Positions 12,721 through 25,793 of a stretch of 64,000 nt of DNA are shown here, piece after piece. The DNA comes from Polydactylus sextarius. Its lineage: Eukaryota; Chordata; Actinopteri; Polynemidae. The notes under the pieces were generated by a model. The model was given only the letters and a program-made list of their open reading frames with translations, searched no databases and was not told the origin of the DNA. How positions within the stretch are numbered: position 1 is the first letter of the stretch; each line of letters starts with the position of its first letter. The stretch spans positions 19,606,014-19,670,013 of the forward strand of contig CM028916.1 of NCBI GenBank assembly GCA_016801845.1. Direction: 5' to 3'. The translations under genes and the position numbers were made by a program.

Positions 12721-13749
12721 TTGAGGCATGACACTCAGGTGAAAACACAACCACTCTGCTGAATCCGTCTGAGTGACTACACGACTGTTAGGATGATTTT
12801 ATCACATCATTAGAACAAACCGACCAGTCTCTTCTCTGCAATTATAAATACGATAACAAATATGGTTGTCGATTAAACTATTTCATCTAAATTGTTCAAT
12901 GCAGAAATTAGCAGTTGATTATTAGAAACTTTACAGCAGTTATCATTTTGAAATCGGGGTCTATAAAGACTTTTAAAGTCCTACTGTAAAATATAATTGC
13001 TAAATATTTTGTTTTATATTTATACTGAATACCCCATCACTTGTGTGCCATATAAAATAATAAGCCATTTTTATCCTCTTGTCTAACCATCTAGTCTTGG
13101 TTTGCAGATTAAAAGCTTGATAATAGACTTTTGTTACCAAACCTGTAACACAGACCCACGAGGATCCTTCTCTTAAAATAGTCCACAGATATCCAGTCAA
13201 CACTATTCTTATACCGCTTCCATTTAAATAAATCTTTACCTGTAGTCAAGACTTTTCTTGATGCTACAAAGAACATTTTTCACAAATTTATTGTAAATTC
13301 TGCAGATGATTTTCATTTTCAAACCAACCAGATCTGTTGTGAAACCTTTTTGTAGCAAACAAATAAGTTGACAGTGATTTTTTTGTAAGATTATTTTAAT
13401 CAATCACATTTTATCACACGAACAAAGAAAAACCATGAAACTTCCTTTGATTTTTACAGAGACTGTAATTATGAGTATTATTCAGTATGTATGACATCAA
13501 GGCCAATTATAACTGACTGGGTGAAACTACCAGACTTCTTTTTACTTAAGGACAATGCAATTTGTTTGTCAAAGGCCATTTTCCACACTCCTCCCCATTG
13601 TGAAAGCAGTGAGAATGCAAACCCAATCCACACCCAGTATAACCTATTTAGCCAAACACAAGTTCTTCCCCATTTGCTGAGCATCTCCAGGAATTCAGAA
13701 CCAATGTCTGTTTGTTCAAAGTCTCAACAGGTTTTCCAACAGAAAACAT
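12721..13749 (-). other. dda1-mrpl34 spacer and probable mrpl34 3' UTR
   Basis: No gene is recognised. The part next to the mrpl34 stop is probably its 3' UTR. A minus-strand AATAAA (plus-strand TTTATT at 13287-13292) lies about 460 bp past the stop and is a plausible polyadenylation signal. Confidence 0.45.
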
Positions 13750-14908
13750 TCAGTGTGAGAGTGATTTGCGTTTCTTCAACATACGACGTAGAATCACTTC
13801 TATGCCTCCTTTTGAACTGATCCTCTTGATCCATCCGTGGGTCCTCTTCCGTTTGATATTCTTGGGCTGATACTCTGTGCCTCTTTTCCGTGTCCGTACC
13901 TGCTGGTATTGCCAAGGAAGCTGCTGGAACACTCCTAAACCCTCAGCTTGTGAAGAAAGCGGCCCACATCTGGAAATCTGAAGTCCTGTGGTTGATCTGG
14001 GTGCAATCCAGGTACTGAGTGATCTCAGGTGAGAGGCGGTTGTTGTTGCAAGGTTTTCTGCAGTGATTCTGCTAAAAAATGGTGGATGACAAAAGTTACA
14101 ATCAAATGTTACTTCTTAATATTATTCCACAACACTGCTCCAAGTGCACCAACAACCACAGTACTGCTAATCCCATGTCTTACTTTCCACTGTAATGTAA
14201 TGATGACATGTGTTAATGCAGAAATGGAAAATACTTTTTAACTGCTGCTTTAACTCACAACAGAGTGGGATTTGTGTTAAGTAATACAACAACAAAAATA
14301 CATACAACAAAAACTGAAGGTGAGTTTCAATCAAAGATTAAACTGATTTGGATCTGACTTCAGTGTAAAACACTGTCCCTGACTGCTGAACAACTGTACT
14401 CAGTGAAGCCTTGTTGTTTGTTACTACATTATATTTTTAAAGATCAACACACACATGGTGCAACACATCCCGGGACTTTTCTTTGATTTCCTTCCTTGAG
14501 ACAGGAATATGGATAGATAATGAGTGACCGTGAAATTGGTCAAACTGTAGCCAAGCTAATTGCTACAGCTAACACACCCTTCACACGTAGATTAATGTCG
14601 TCGTAAACAATGTGTTACCATCAACTTTGGTTAGATCTGCTAACCTTAAGATATAAGTGGATTAACCAGGAATTAACTCAATATCATTTCAGTATTCAGT
14701 AGCTAGCTGCATGACCAGCTAATCATGCCGTTGATCTACTGCTAAGCTAGCACGCTAATGTTAGCATCGTGAGCAAACAGTGTTAGTATCTTTACCGGCT
14801 GTCTACCATATAACGTCTGTGTGTGTGTGTGTGTGAGAGAGAGCCTTATTACCTGGTGAAATAGGTTATTCCACGCAGTCGGGATAAAGACGACAGTATG
14901 ATGCTCAT
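13750..14908 (-). CDS. mrpl34: Mitochondrial large-ribosomal-subunit protein bL34m (complete)
   Basis: bL34 protein of the mitochondrial 39S subunit, imported into the matrix. Two coding exons on the minus strand: 14908-14853 (ATG at 14908-14906, donor AG/GTAATA) and 13969-13750 (acceptor TTTCCAG, stop at 13752-13750). The codon AG|A joins them. They total 276 nt, or 91 residues, against 92 in human. The N-terminus (MSIILSSLSRLRGITYFTR) is Ser/Arg-rich without acidic residues, as expected of a matrix-targeting presequence. The C-terminus is the bL34 signature: EYQPKNIKRKRTHGW, RISSKGGIEVILRR, KKRKSLSH. The order beside dda1 and on the same strand matches the human locus. Confidence 0.95.
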
Positions 14909-15020
14909 TTTGAGATATTTATACAGTTGACACAAACATGGGAACACTGAATGTCACAGGTCTGATTTTACCACCTCCCTATATGAAGCGCTGTGATTGG
15001 CTGAGAGCCGCTAGCCAATA
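14540..15020 (-). promoter_or_regulatory. mrpl34: mrpl34 promoter and first-intron motif cluster
   Basis: TGATTGGCTGAG at 14994-15005 and CCAAT at 15015-15019 lie about 90-110 bp upstream of the mrpl34 ATG and form a likely NF-Y pair. The first intron beside it carries GCTAAC at 14568-14573 and 14639-14644, GTTAGC at 14760-14765 and several GCTAA copies. A (TG)n(GA)n microsatellite occupies 14818-14843, just past the first donor. Confidence 0.6.
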
Positions 15021-16480
15021 GAAACACCCCGTACTGTTTCATTGTCACTAACACGGTTTATGTGTCACTACTGATTTAAATTCATGTTTTGAGGTCCGTG
15101 TCCACCAGATATAAGATACAACACAGGACTGATAGGGTTTATTCAGGGTATAAGTTCAAATGTTTACACGTTTCCTTAATTTTACAAGCACGTTTTTCAT
15201 GAAACAGTATAAGTTCTTAGTACATGCCTGAAGTGTAATCATCAGCACAACCCTCAACTTTAAGTACACTGGGTTTCTGACAAACTAAGGACTATAAATA
15301 CATATTACACTAATATACTAAACATAACACGTCCACAGAAATATAAATGACAATAAAATAGAATATATAGATAGACAGATTCATCAGAGTGTAATCCCCT
15401 TCACCATCCATAGGGATAATTGTTGCATGTCTTCATTTATGAATTCAGACATAAATATTCCATTAAGTACCTTTCCTGTGTAAGCTCAATCATACAGTAA
15501 CAGTTGTGCAAACCAGAACCAGATAATGACATAAAAGATGACAACAAATGTATAAACACAACAAATTAAAAATAATTTATCATAGAATACATCAAAAACA
15601 ATATGTGCCTTAAATCCTTTTCAGCACCTCAGTGTCCATGTAAACACTTGTGTGTATCACAGTATTTCATCCACATCAGTTTAGTCATTGCTCTTGTCTG
15701 TCTGTCTGTCTGTCTATAATACTTAGTGGGATGATCTTCCTGTCTTGGCTGTGACGTCCTCACAAGTGATGGATACATAATTTTTGACATGAGCATGTTG
15801 ACAACAAAAAATCAATATGTGTTTAATTGAAGATTGAAGTCATTTGTGCAAATGTTTCTGATTCCTGTGTGACAATAATGAAGATGTGTTAGAAACATAA
15901 TGTTTTTGGATTCACTTTTAACAACTGAGCTTGACTTCCATACAATGTCATTTTTTATAGTAGTTAATGAAGCAGTGCGCATTTCCCCATATGCTACCCT
16001 GCATGTTAATTGGTCTAATTGATTTTTTTTTTTTTTTTTTGAATCCCTTAATTAAAAGCAGTTGCCTGCTGGGTAGAAACATAAAGAATAATTGTTATTT
16101 ACACACTGGCTGCCAGACAATAACAGACAGTAGACTGTAGCTGTTGGCTCTCAGGCTCTCCGCCCTGTAAACGTCACTGTTGTCTGTTCAGTGACAGGCA
16201 CCGGTCTGTTCCAGTAGTACCACTTTGCTGATGGGAGGAAGACAACACATTTTCATCAACAGGTTCAAATTCAAAGGTCATTTCTTCTTACAGTGATGCA
16301 ACAACCTCATTAAGATGTTTTAAGGTGTAAGATTATGATGCTGCATCTCTGATGGTTTGAAAAGTAGATGCAGGTTTTTTTTTAATGGGGGCCACACATT
16401 CAGACCTCAGCTTTGTTTGGATGAACACCTTCAACATCATTTTATCATTTCTGTCGCTCTCCATGATCGAGAGCGCGCAC
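15021..16480. other. Spacer between mrpl34 and abhd8
   Basis: This separates the divergent mrpl34 (-) and abhd8 (+) genes. I see no exon. It holds a (TGTC)n tract at 15695-15715 and a poly-T run at about 16022-16040. Confidence 0.5.
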
Positions 16481-16690
16481 CGTGGCGCACGAACGCGCTC
16501 ATTTCTCCCCATCCTCTTCAGCCTTAGCAACAGGGAAACAGGGTTCTCCCATTGGCCTCCTGTTAGTACACACAGCTCTTCTATTCGCCTTCCTCACTGC
16601 CACTCAGAGGAGAAAATGCCCGAAGACTGCTGAGGCTGCTGCGAACACAAGGGCAGCAGGGCTGGGCAGGGTCCGGCCTGGATACGCAGT
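16481..16690 (+). promoter_or_regulatory. abhd8: Probable abhd8 promoter and 5' UTR exon
   Basis: A CpG-rich patch (GCGCGCACC, GGCGCACGAACGCGC) with ATTGG at 16551-16555 ends in a strong donor, CGCAGT/GTGAGT, at 16690/16691. This is the best candidate for the first, non-coding abhd8 exon. A second CAG/GTGAGT donor at 18881/18882 could belong to an alternative leader exon. Both are inferred from splice strength and position only. Confidence 0.4.
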
Positions 16691-19322
16691 GTGAGTTGAG
16701 GGAGGAAAAAACAAATAACAGTGTCGTCTTATTATCGTAATGGGTATCTCCTTGAAATGCATTTGGCACAATTTTATGGATGCATGCCTTAACATCAACG
16801 CACACCCTCTGCGTACTGTGATAGCTGTTTGATGAGATAAGGCTATAATAAGCAGCCCTGACTGTTTTTGCAGCATCTCTAGCGTAGACAAATTGTTGCA
16901 CCAAATGCAACGTTTCTCTCACTTCAGCTTCTTTGGCCCTTGACTGTCATCTTTTGGTGCAGATCTCCAATCATCTTAACCATCAGACATTGTGCAGGTA
17001 AGGAACCTTTTTTTATTTTTATTGCATGATGTTGTTTTAATTAGCTCAATATTTACTGTGCAACATATTGTCATCAGCATCAATTAACAGCTGCACGATC
17101 AGCGCAGAAATGATAGATTTACCAACTGTTATCAATTTACAATTAAATGTCAATCAATCAATCAATAATATAGGAGTTGCAGTCACGGCCTTGCATAAAG
17201 GGCTGCTAATCTTTCAAATATGTAATGCGATGCTGTGATGTATCACTCTGTATGTGATGTATTGCTGTGATGCTATATATTTTCATTATTGTGAAACATG
17301 ATACTTGATGATTTATGTATATATTTACCTGGATCTGCATCCTGGTACTGCGGTGTATGTTTTGGGGTCATATTGTGGAACAAACAGCGCCATGCAGGAC
17401 GTCTGTGGGTGCATTTTATAATTTACCAAGGTGTCTCTTTTGCAAATATGCGCATTTCCCGTGAAGATATAATGTCAGACAGCGCCGCATTGTACTGAGA
17501 GTAAACCCACGCTTTTTTTTCTGGAGCAGCACAGCGTGTACCTAATATATGTTAGTGTGAGACTTGGCAAACATATCAACCTACATATTCTGCAGCAAAT
17601 GGACATGGCTGAGTAACCTTGACTTTAGAGTTTGTGGCCATATTGAAATTCTGTGTGGTTGGCAGCAGTGAGGGGTGGTGTGACGGGTCAGGAGGAGAAT
17701 CCTTGATGTAAATGACAGAGGTGCTGATGTGTGATGCTGTTGTGGGGTTTTCTGTTAATGAGGTGTAGTGGTGAGTCTGTGCCAGGGCAATTCAAACTGT
17801 CAAACAAGGTTAAATGACATCCTGCAGTGATGTCAAAGTGACACACAACTTGCAGCTAGTGACTGATTGCTTTATAATGCAATGACAAAAGGACCATTAT
17901 TACTTTTATTTTTCTCAGTTTGAGATAAAGCTTGCAGCAGCGATTGCAGACAGACAACTGCAGACCACAGTGTCTGCGTCTTATGTCAATGCTCTGTGTT
18001 GTTGTTTGTGGAAAGACAGGACAGCCCTTTAACAGTCGCTCTGCTCCAGGGTGTAACTTGATAACACTCCATGCACTGACCTTCAGACCATCCTGCTACC
18101 AACAAAAACACACACATGCACATGTGAACCCTCCTGTGCACACACACAGACACTAGCTCCATTTTCTTCTCAGCCTAGACCCAAACCTGTGCAGTAAAAG
18201 TCAGTTTCTCTAGTTTACCTCTGACAAACTCTTTCTATGTCTGAAATGTCTATATTAAATCTACAAAGCTTAATTTGCAATTATCCACATGATTCATTCA
18301 TACTCATTACAATTTGCCTCAACATGCCTCTGTGCTACTTTCTCTATAAAATTAATCAAGTGGGAGCACAACCTGAATCTAAACTACATGTTACTTGATA
18401 TATGACTGCAATTAGAGTTCTGCTTCACAGTTGCTGTAACAAGGAAACAATGAAGCTTGATCATTTAGATGCAGCTCTTCCGATTCTGTTTCCTAGAGAT
18501 AAACGATCCTGTGTTTTGTATGATGATGTTTCATTTACACAACACGACAAAATGCAGTTTGGCTCCAACTGAACCTGAACAGTAAAACAAAGACTTGTTT
18601 TTGTCTCATCTCCAGTAGAAACGGTAGTGCCTGGAAAACTGCTGTCATAATGGCAGGAGACACATTGTATTGCTGGCATGTACACAGTCATGTCATATGA
18701 CTGATGCTTTCTATTTATATGTATCCTGATTCTGACCCTCTGAAAAGGAGGGGTTATTAATAGCACATGTCTAGGCCGGCATGTGAATGATCAGTCTTCA
18801 CTGACAGAGGAAACACGTATTGTTTCTTTCACTGTTTTTTATACGTGGAATCTTTGAGTGTTAAGCTGCTTCGTCATCCAGGTGAGTGTGTTTGTGTTTT
18901 ATGAAGATCGTCAGAGCTGTACATACTATGACTATGGTGTTTTGAATTTGTAAAATGGTTTGCAGACTATTTAGCTGAAAGCTACCAGGCTCTTAGTTTG
19001 CTTCATTTCATTCAACCCAGTCTGTGGTCTGATGAAAGGATTAAGAAGACTGTTTCAGTGTAACTGTTGCTAGGAAACAACGTGGGTCCAGTTTACATAA
19101 AAATCAAGCTGGGACCCAGTTTCTGCATGGTGAGCTGCTGACATTTGCAAACACTACAAACCTGTGCTCTTGTAATGCATATGGTTGAAGCTGTGAGAGA
19201 AATATGAGTTGGCAAAGAACAGTCAGCGTAACAAGCTTTACAAACCCTCCCGTATGTTTATACATTGTCTATGTTGTACCATATTTCAGCTTTGTTGTAT
19301 GTGTGTTATGCTGTTTCTGCAG
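16691..19322 (+). other. abhd8: Probable abhd8 first intron
   Basis: The coding exon opens after the acceptor TTTCTGCAG ending at 19322, so the stretch back to the candidate leader exon is probably intronic. There are no coding segments. A CA-rich tract lies at about 18107-18155. Confidence 0.4.
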
Positions 19323-19331
19323 GGAGGCACC

Positions 19332-21090
19332 ATGCTGACCAGCATCACTGAAGGGATACTCTGCTGCTTGACTGGGAAGGCTGCCAGTCTGGTTTTGCCC
19401 CTGGAGTCATCAGAACCCTCTGATGGATTTGAATTTGTGGAGGTGAAACCTGGGAGAGTCCTGCGAGTGCGGCACATCGTCCCAGAGCGCCAGCCCTTAG
19501 TGACAGAAGACCAAGTCGTGGATAAGGAGAGGACGGAGCAGGACTGTGATGACAACAGCTCTCCAGAGGATAACGACAGCAGCGCCGGCAGCAGTGTCCA
19601 CTGTAAGAGGAAGATCACTGTCTACCGTAACGGCCAGCTGGTGATTGAGAACCTTGGAGATGTTTTGCACTCTGAGATCCTTCAGTGTCAGGATGGCGAT
19701 CTGGAGCCTTGTAGCACTGTTGAAGTGGAGCTGGCTGACTATAAAGAAATGGCTTCTTCTCCAGACCCCAACCCTGTTCCTCCGCCAGTGCCTCCACCTC
19801 ACGGGGAACAGAAACCCGCTCCACCTCCTCGCCGCCGCCGTCGCAAACCCAAACGCACAGTGTTCATCGACTCCAGGAGGGTGATCTCAAGCTGCAAAGG
19901 GACACACTCAGACGTAGCACTGTTTTTCGTGCATGGCGTGGGAGGCTCTTTGGACATATGGAGCAGCCAACTGGACTTCTTCTCTCGGCTGGGCTACGAG
20001 GTCATCGCACCGGATCTGGCGGGACATGGAGCCAGCACTGCCCCTCAGATTGCAGCAGCTTATACTTTTTATGCTCTTGCTGAGGATCTGCGCGCCATCT
20101 TTAAGAGATATGCTCGTAAACGTAACATTCTCATTGGCCACTCATATGGGTTAGTTTTTGCAAGATGCTTTTTAAAAAAATCATTCTGAGACACCTCTAC
20201 AGTTGATCAAAGCAACTGTAATATGCTGCTGTAACCACCTTATCATTATCTCCCTCAGAGTGTCGTTTTGCACCTTCCTGGCCCATGAATATCCTGATTT
20301 GGTCCATAAAGTGGTGATGATCAATGGAGGGGGTCCCACAGCTCTGGAGCCCAGTCTTTGCTCCATTTTCCAGCTGCCATCTTGCATCCTTCACTGTCTG
20401 TCACCCTGTCTGGCCTGGAGCTTCCTCAAGTAAGATTTACATTTATGTTTTTCCAAAAATTGACACAAAAGATGACACTGTTACACTAAATCAGGCCTTG
20501 CATGTAAATTGTAAAATGTTACTGAAATCTTAAAAATAACACTTCCTCTTTCCTCTCACACACTTAGAGCTGGCTTTGCCCGTCAAGGGGCCAAAGAAAA
20601 GCAGCTGTTGAAGCAGGGCAATGCCTTCAATGTCTCTCCGTTTGTCCTGCGAGCCATGATGAGTGGCCAGTACTGGCCTGAGGGGGATGAGGTTTACCAT
20701 GCTGAGCTCACTGTGCCTATCCTTTTGGTTCATGGCATGTGTGACAAATTTGTGCCCATGGATGAAGACCAGCGTATGGCAGAGGTATAGGACATGTTGT
20801 GATTTTCAATATGAATATTGTGTGTTTGTGCTGTGCTGTTATTTATAGTAATATTCTCATTTTCCTTCCTTCTGTAGATTCTCCTGTTTGCATTCTTAAA
20901 AGTCATTGAGGAAGGAAGTCACATGGTCATGATGGAGTGTCCTGACACTGTCAACACCCTCCTCCATGAGTTCTTTCTATGGGAGCCCGACATGTCCAGA
21001 AAAGACAACAGCAAGACAGACACAGAGAAGACAGTTGCTGTCAGTGACACTCTCCACACACTGAGAATTAATAAGTCTATGGACAAATAA
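19332..21090 (+). CDS. abhd8: ABHD8, alpha/beta-hydrolase domain protein 8 (complete)
   Basis: Serine-hydrolase-fold protein; its natural substrate is not known to me. Exons: 19332-20149 (ATG within GCACCATGCTG, nine bases past the splice acceptor), 20259-20429, 20568-20784, 20878-21090 (TAA). Phases agree and give 472 residues, against 439 in human; the excess is mainly in the N-terminal half. That half starts MLTSITEGILCC, contains GFEFVEVKPGRVLRVRH and RKITVYRNGQLVIENLG, then a Pro-rich linker and an Arg/Lys-rich stretch. The hydrolase core shows the oxyanion segment FFVHGVGGS, the nucleophile elbow GHSYG (Ser about 271, split by the first intron), an acid candidate in HGMCDKFVP and a catalytic His in EGSHMVM. 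The Cys residues near the N-terminus might be lipidated; that is inference. Position next to mrpl34 in divergent orientation matches the human locus. Confidence 0.96.
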
Positions 21091-23198
21091 CCAACACGGA
21101 GTCTAGTTCTATTACAGAACCAAGCAGAAGGCCTTTTTTGGCAGGTGGCATGTGTTCTTAAGGCTGCTCTAAGGCTGAGAGCTGTTATATACAGGGCCAC
21201 ATCATAAGGATGCTGACGGCCACTGGTGCTTCAAGATAAAGCAGGACTTAGGCATAGTGCCAACTACAGAACCATGGAACAGACATAGAGACGAGATGAA
21301 CGGATGCAAATACACAGTCAGTTTCTGCTTTGCTTTTTGATACAAGTCTGTGCTCCATCATTGCAAAATGACATAACACCTGGAGGCCAAATGGACTGTG
21401 TCCATTTGTGATTTGTGTATTAAGTGGTTACGGTGAAGAACTGACTACTACAAGATGCAAAAGGCATAAAATCCATGAAATGGTCTCTCAGTTTTCCTCG
21501 CCTTTATCTTAAATATTCTGTAAAAACTGCAGAGCTTCTGTTCTGCCTTTATGAAACGGTCATTAACTTGTCATTAGGATCATCTTACATCCGCTTTCAG
21601 TGAGAAGCTGGTAAAATATGTACTGGATTGAGGAATAACAGATCTGATGAATGATCTTCCAGAATGATGGTGAAGGACAGAATAAAACAGGATTACACTG
21701 CTGATAATAATAATTTATTATCAAACACTGACTAGATCCTTGGTGGAAATAGATTAAATGCATATATACATTCAAAAAGTATCACATGCATACATAAATT
21801 ACAATATGCCTGAAGGAGATCATTGTTCACCTACAAACCTATTAACCACATTCAGTCTACAATCTCAAACATGAAAACTTACAATTCACAGCTATTGTCG
21901 GTGAAATTGGCTCATCTACTTCCAAATTACAGCACTTTATTTTCCATATATTGAACTCTACTATAACATTTAAATCCAAAAAAGCTAAGTGTGGCTATTT
22001 TAAGCACAATGTAACCAATTCATCAAGTCATAGTTGCATGAAACTTAAGTAATAACAAGAGACTTATGTACAATGGTTGCCAAAACCAATATAAACAAAC
22101 ATAGATACCTAACGGTTCTCCTCCTTTATTCTAGCAACCATTTACAACTATATAATATCCTAAGGATACAAAGTACTGAGGCCCTGCATGAGTTCAGAAT
22201 ATGAAAAGGTACAAGGGTTGTTTCAGGCAATATATTCTCATATTGAAAAAGTCACAGTGCACTCCTGTCTAATCAATTGAGTGTTACTCTTTATGTGTAC
22301 GTATTATTGTTTTTGCCTTTATTCTGAAATAACAGCAACTGCCATAACAAACTGTGGTTGTATTGACCGCTTTACGCTGTTGTGTCTAAGCTGATAAATG
22401 CAAACCAAGTGTGTGTTCCCCTACTATTCTCCAGTCCACCCTATTTATCGAATAGTGTCAGACTGACGGGATGAGCTGAACATAATGCTCACTGAAAGAC
22501 ATTCATTCATGGATGTTGCTTTGTCTCATAGTGGGACAGTAAGGTGCAAGTAAAAGCACAGTCTAGTTTGCTCCCTGATAGCGCGTATCTGTTGACTGGA
22601 TATTGAATACTGTTTAGAGTAGCAGAAGTGTGTAAACTGACGGATCTGAAACAGAGTGTCCAAAGCTTAAAATCAAATACGAGTCAGCCAAAGGAGATCG
22701 TCCCCTTAGGAAGAGGGATATCTGTGCTCACTGTGCTGGTCTGTTATATATGCATTTTGACAGAATGCGGATACAACATGACTGGTCTTATGCAACTGGA
22801 ACAAAATAAAGAGAGACACAGAATGGAAGTAAACTGACCTGGCACTGATGCCTCTAAATGTTATATATTCTCTATGGACTTTCCAAAAACCAACAAGTGC
22901 TGCTGATGCAATGTACTGTATGTTTCCTTTGGTGTAACAGGTCAGTAAAACTTTATGGACAACAGGGTGCACATGTACTTCCTCTTATGCTAAAAGTGTG
23001 CATATACTGTACAAATTGTCAGTGCTCATTTGTGTTATATCTTTTTGTGGTTAACAAAATGTGCTAATGTTATTGTTGCATTTATTCATGGGAATCATAA
23101 TATATGCACTGCCTGAGCGTCGGTGCATACAACATTATATAGCTTATGAAAACTGTTGGATTCAGTGTATGAATGTGCCTTTCCTGGCATGAAATAAA
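21091..23198 (+). promoter_or_regulatory. abhd8: abhd8 3' UTR, short or long form
   Basis: No coding region follows the abhd8 stop until kdm4a. Candidate polyadenylation signals are AATAAA at 21681-21686 and 23193-23198. If the second is used, the 3' UTR is about 2.1 kb and ends some 0.6 kb before the kdm4a promoter. Which one is used cannot be read from the sequence. Confidence 0.45.
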
Positions 23199-23799
23199 AC
23201 AGATGTTCACAGTCTACAGCTGTTTATTCTTACTTGTTTGTTTGCAGGTATGTTTTTTTTTACATAACACAGCATTACAATTATTCATTTACAAGTTAAA
23301 CAATTACTATACTTAATTATTACTGTAGTACATTTTACACTAAGTACATAAAGAAATGTACAGTGAATTATGAGGGGAGAAGTGGGTAGATTAGATTATC
23401 TGTTCTAATTAATACACAATGGCTGTGTAGGATACAAGACTAATACACAAGATACAACATTAGTATTATTACATTATGTTAATAATGCAATACAAATTAA
23501 TACATTCATTTAACTTGTATTCATGGCAGATAATTTAATCAATAACCAGATAAATCAATATGGACACTGTTTGTCCTGTAGTTCAATATTTATCATTTAT
23601 CGATCTATCATTTATCTATATTGTCTATCTACCTATTTGTCTGAACCTAAAATTGAATGACTGATCTATGACTGAATTGAATTACTGATCTATTATTCCT
23701 ATAATTTTTGTAGGATTTCTTTAACATTAAAAAAGTTTCTCCATGTATTATTAAAAATATACAATTTTAAACAAAATGTTCCATTAATTATGTTAGTGT

Positions 23800-24047
23800 T
23801 TCTGACTAGCGGATGGACCATCAGAGCCGCTCTCTGATTGGCTGAGCGTCTCCCATGCGTGTTGTGGTAAACAAAATCCGAGGTGCGTGTGCATGCGTAG
23901 AAGTGGTAATGGAGGATAGTCATTTACTCTCTGAAGCCACAGTCAGCAAGCTGTCTTCTTTCTCTTCTGTCCTCGGCCACCGTTTCATTTAGCCGCGAGG
24001 TATTTACAACGTCGGAGAGCAACTTCTCAACCAGCCGAGAGGAAGTG
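23800..24047 (+). promoter_or_regulatory. kdm4a: kdm4a promoter and probable non-coding first exon
   Basis: TGATTGGCTGAG at 23835-23846 gives an inverted CCAAT box at the edge of a CpG-rich patch. A likely leader exon ends at 24047 with the strong donor GAAGTG/GTGAGT, and the next exon starts at 25794 with the kdm4a ATG. The transcription start is not visible; about 23900-23950 is a guess. Confidence 0.6.
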
Positions 24048-25793
24048 GTGAGTGTTTGCATGTCGGGTTATTTTATGGGCTCCCAGTACGTTAGCTTCTC
24101 AACTCACAATGCTAACCTGACGGCTAAACTAGCCGGAACTGCTCTACGGCTAATGTCGGCGGAAGGAGTCGGGTTCGGTCTATTTCCCGGGATGGATATC
24201 ATTGATTTACAGTTTAACTGTTTGTATCATCTGTCAAACTTAACAATTGTTGTTTTAGCGAAACGTTAATTGTAAAATTGCAATTTATCAAACGATATGA
24301 CGAGATTGTTGAAGTAATTTCGTCCAAATTTGTCAATAACACCATACAGATGAGTTTGATAGGGTGCAACATATCTATCGTAGAATCTGTATTGCAGGTT
24401 ATAGTCCCGTCCCATAGCGGAATTAACGAGAAGTAGCTAGCTATGCTAACTGTCCTGATACCATAGCTTTTTTTCCTTTGGGACACCGTGAAACTCAATG
24501 ACAAGCCCACTCTCAGTACTTTACAGGTTAATTTGTAGCGTTACATATGCGGCCAGAACTAAATGAGACTTGAGTAGCTGTGCTATGCTATATATGCTAT
24601 CAGATTTGCTAACGCTGTGCTGTGTGCCGCTGCACATTCGCTACCAGAATTATCTTAGCAAGTTAGCAACTGGGCTACTGTTAGCTGACTGTGCCCCCAG
24701 TCAGGCCGAATTAAAGAGACACAGTTTGAACCAATCAGGGCCGGTGAAGGCTTTCTCCCAGCCCTGTCCACACCAGCGTGTGCCCGGCCACGGCCAGGAA
24801 ACATGCACCAGCGTGAAGCAGACAGCAGCCACAGTCACAGAGATGTCTCGATCACTGATGTTGTGGTCTTTTTCCGGGTCACTGAATACATAGTGATATA
24901 TCAACAGAGAACGAGTCATGTTACACGCTTTGTTTACACTATTTTAAATGTTTATTTTGCAGATGTTTTTATATAGAAGACATTGAAATAACACAGTAAT
25001 ACATTCGTTTCATACGCGCTCTTTGTTATGAACTTATCGACGCTAATGGTTATGACACATAAATACTAAGTTAATAAACGTGCTTTATGAAAGTTTAGTT
25101 GGGTGAAAGCTGCCAGGACCGTGACACAGAGTGGATGTTCTTTACTTTCAGAATATCTTTGTACTGACAGCAGCTTGTACTGTGAACACACAAACCACAA
25201 CGGCCAAGTTTAATTTTAGTGATGGGAATTACGGCTCCTAGAACGGAGCTGGATCTTATGGCTCGTTCAAAGTAATGGCTCATAACTCATTTTAGCTGGA
25301 CAGACAGTCGTGGTGCCAGCCCTATAAATGTAAATGTCTCTTACTGACTGACTGCCTGACTACTTATGTGTTTTACAAACATGCCTGCCTCGTTTGACTG
25401 TCTGATTCTCACTGTTCACAAAAAGTGAAGAGGTTATTTAATTGGCAAAAGTAATAGTGTGATTCTTCACACATTAGTGATCTCTTCATTCACATCACCA
25501 GTCATCATCCAACCAGCTTTTAGTACAAGTTGGACCAAAGACAAGGTGCCACAGTCCTGGCAATAATCCTGTACTATGTAATGTTGTTATGGCTACTATT
25601 TACAAAATATTCTTATTTTCAACTAAAGATTACTTAGATAAACTACAGAAATGCAGGACAAATCAAATGATCTTGTTAAAAGGGCTTTGCTGTGAGTAGG
25701 AAACGATGGAATAGTTTATTTAAAACCATTCTTAATCTAAATATCATCATATGCAGTCATCACAATTATGTTTTTCCAATTTCCAATGTGCAG
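24048..25793 (+). other. kdm4a: Probable kdm4a first intron, rich in GCTAAC/GTTAGC
   Basis: No exon is seen. The first 650 bp carry six GCTAAC or GTTAGC hexamers (24090, 24111, 24445, 24608, 24662, 24680) plus GCTAT and GCTAA repeats. A stretch near 25217-25290 (AGTGATGGGAATTACGGCTC) resembles the end of fish hAT-type short elements; this is from memory and weak. Confidence 0.5.
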
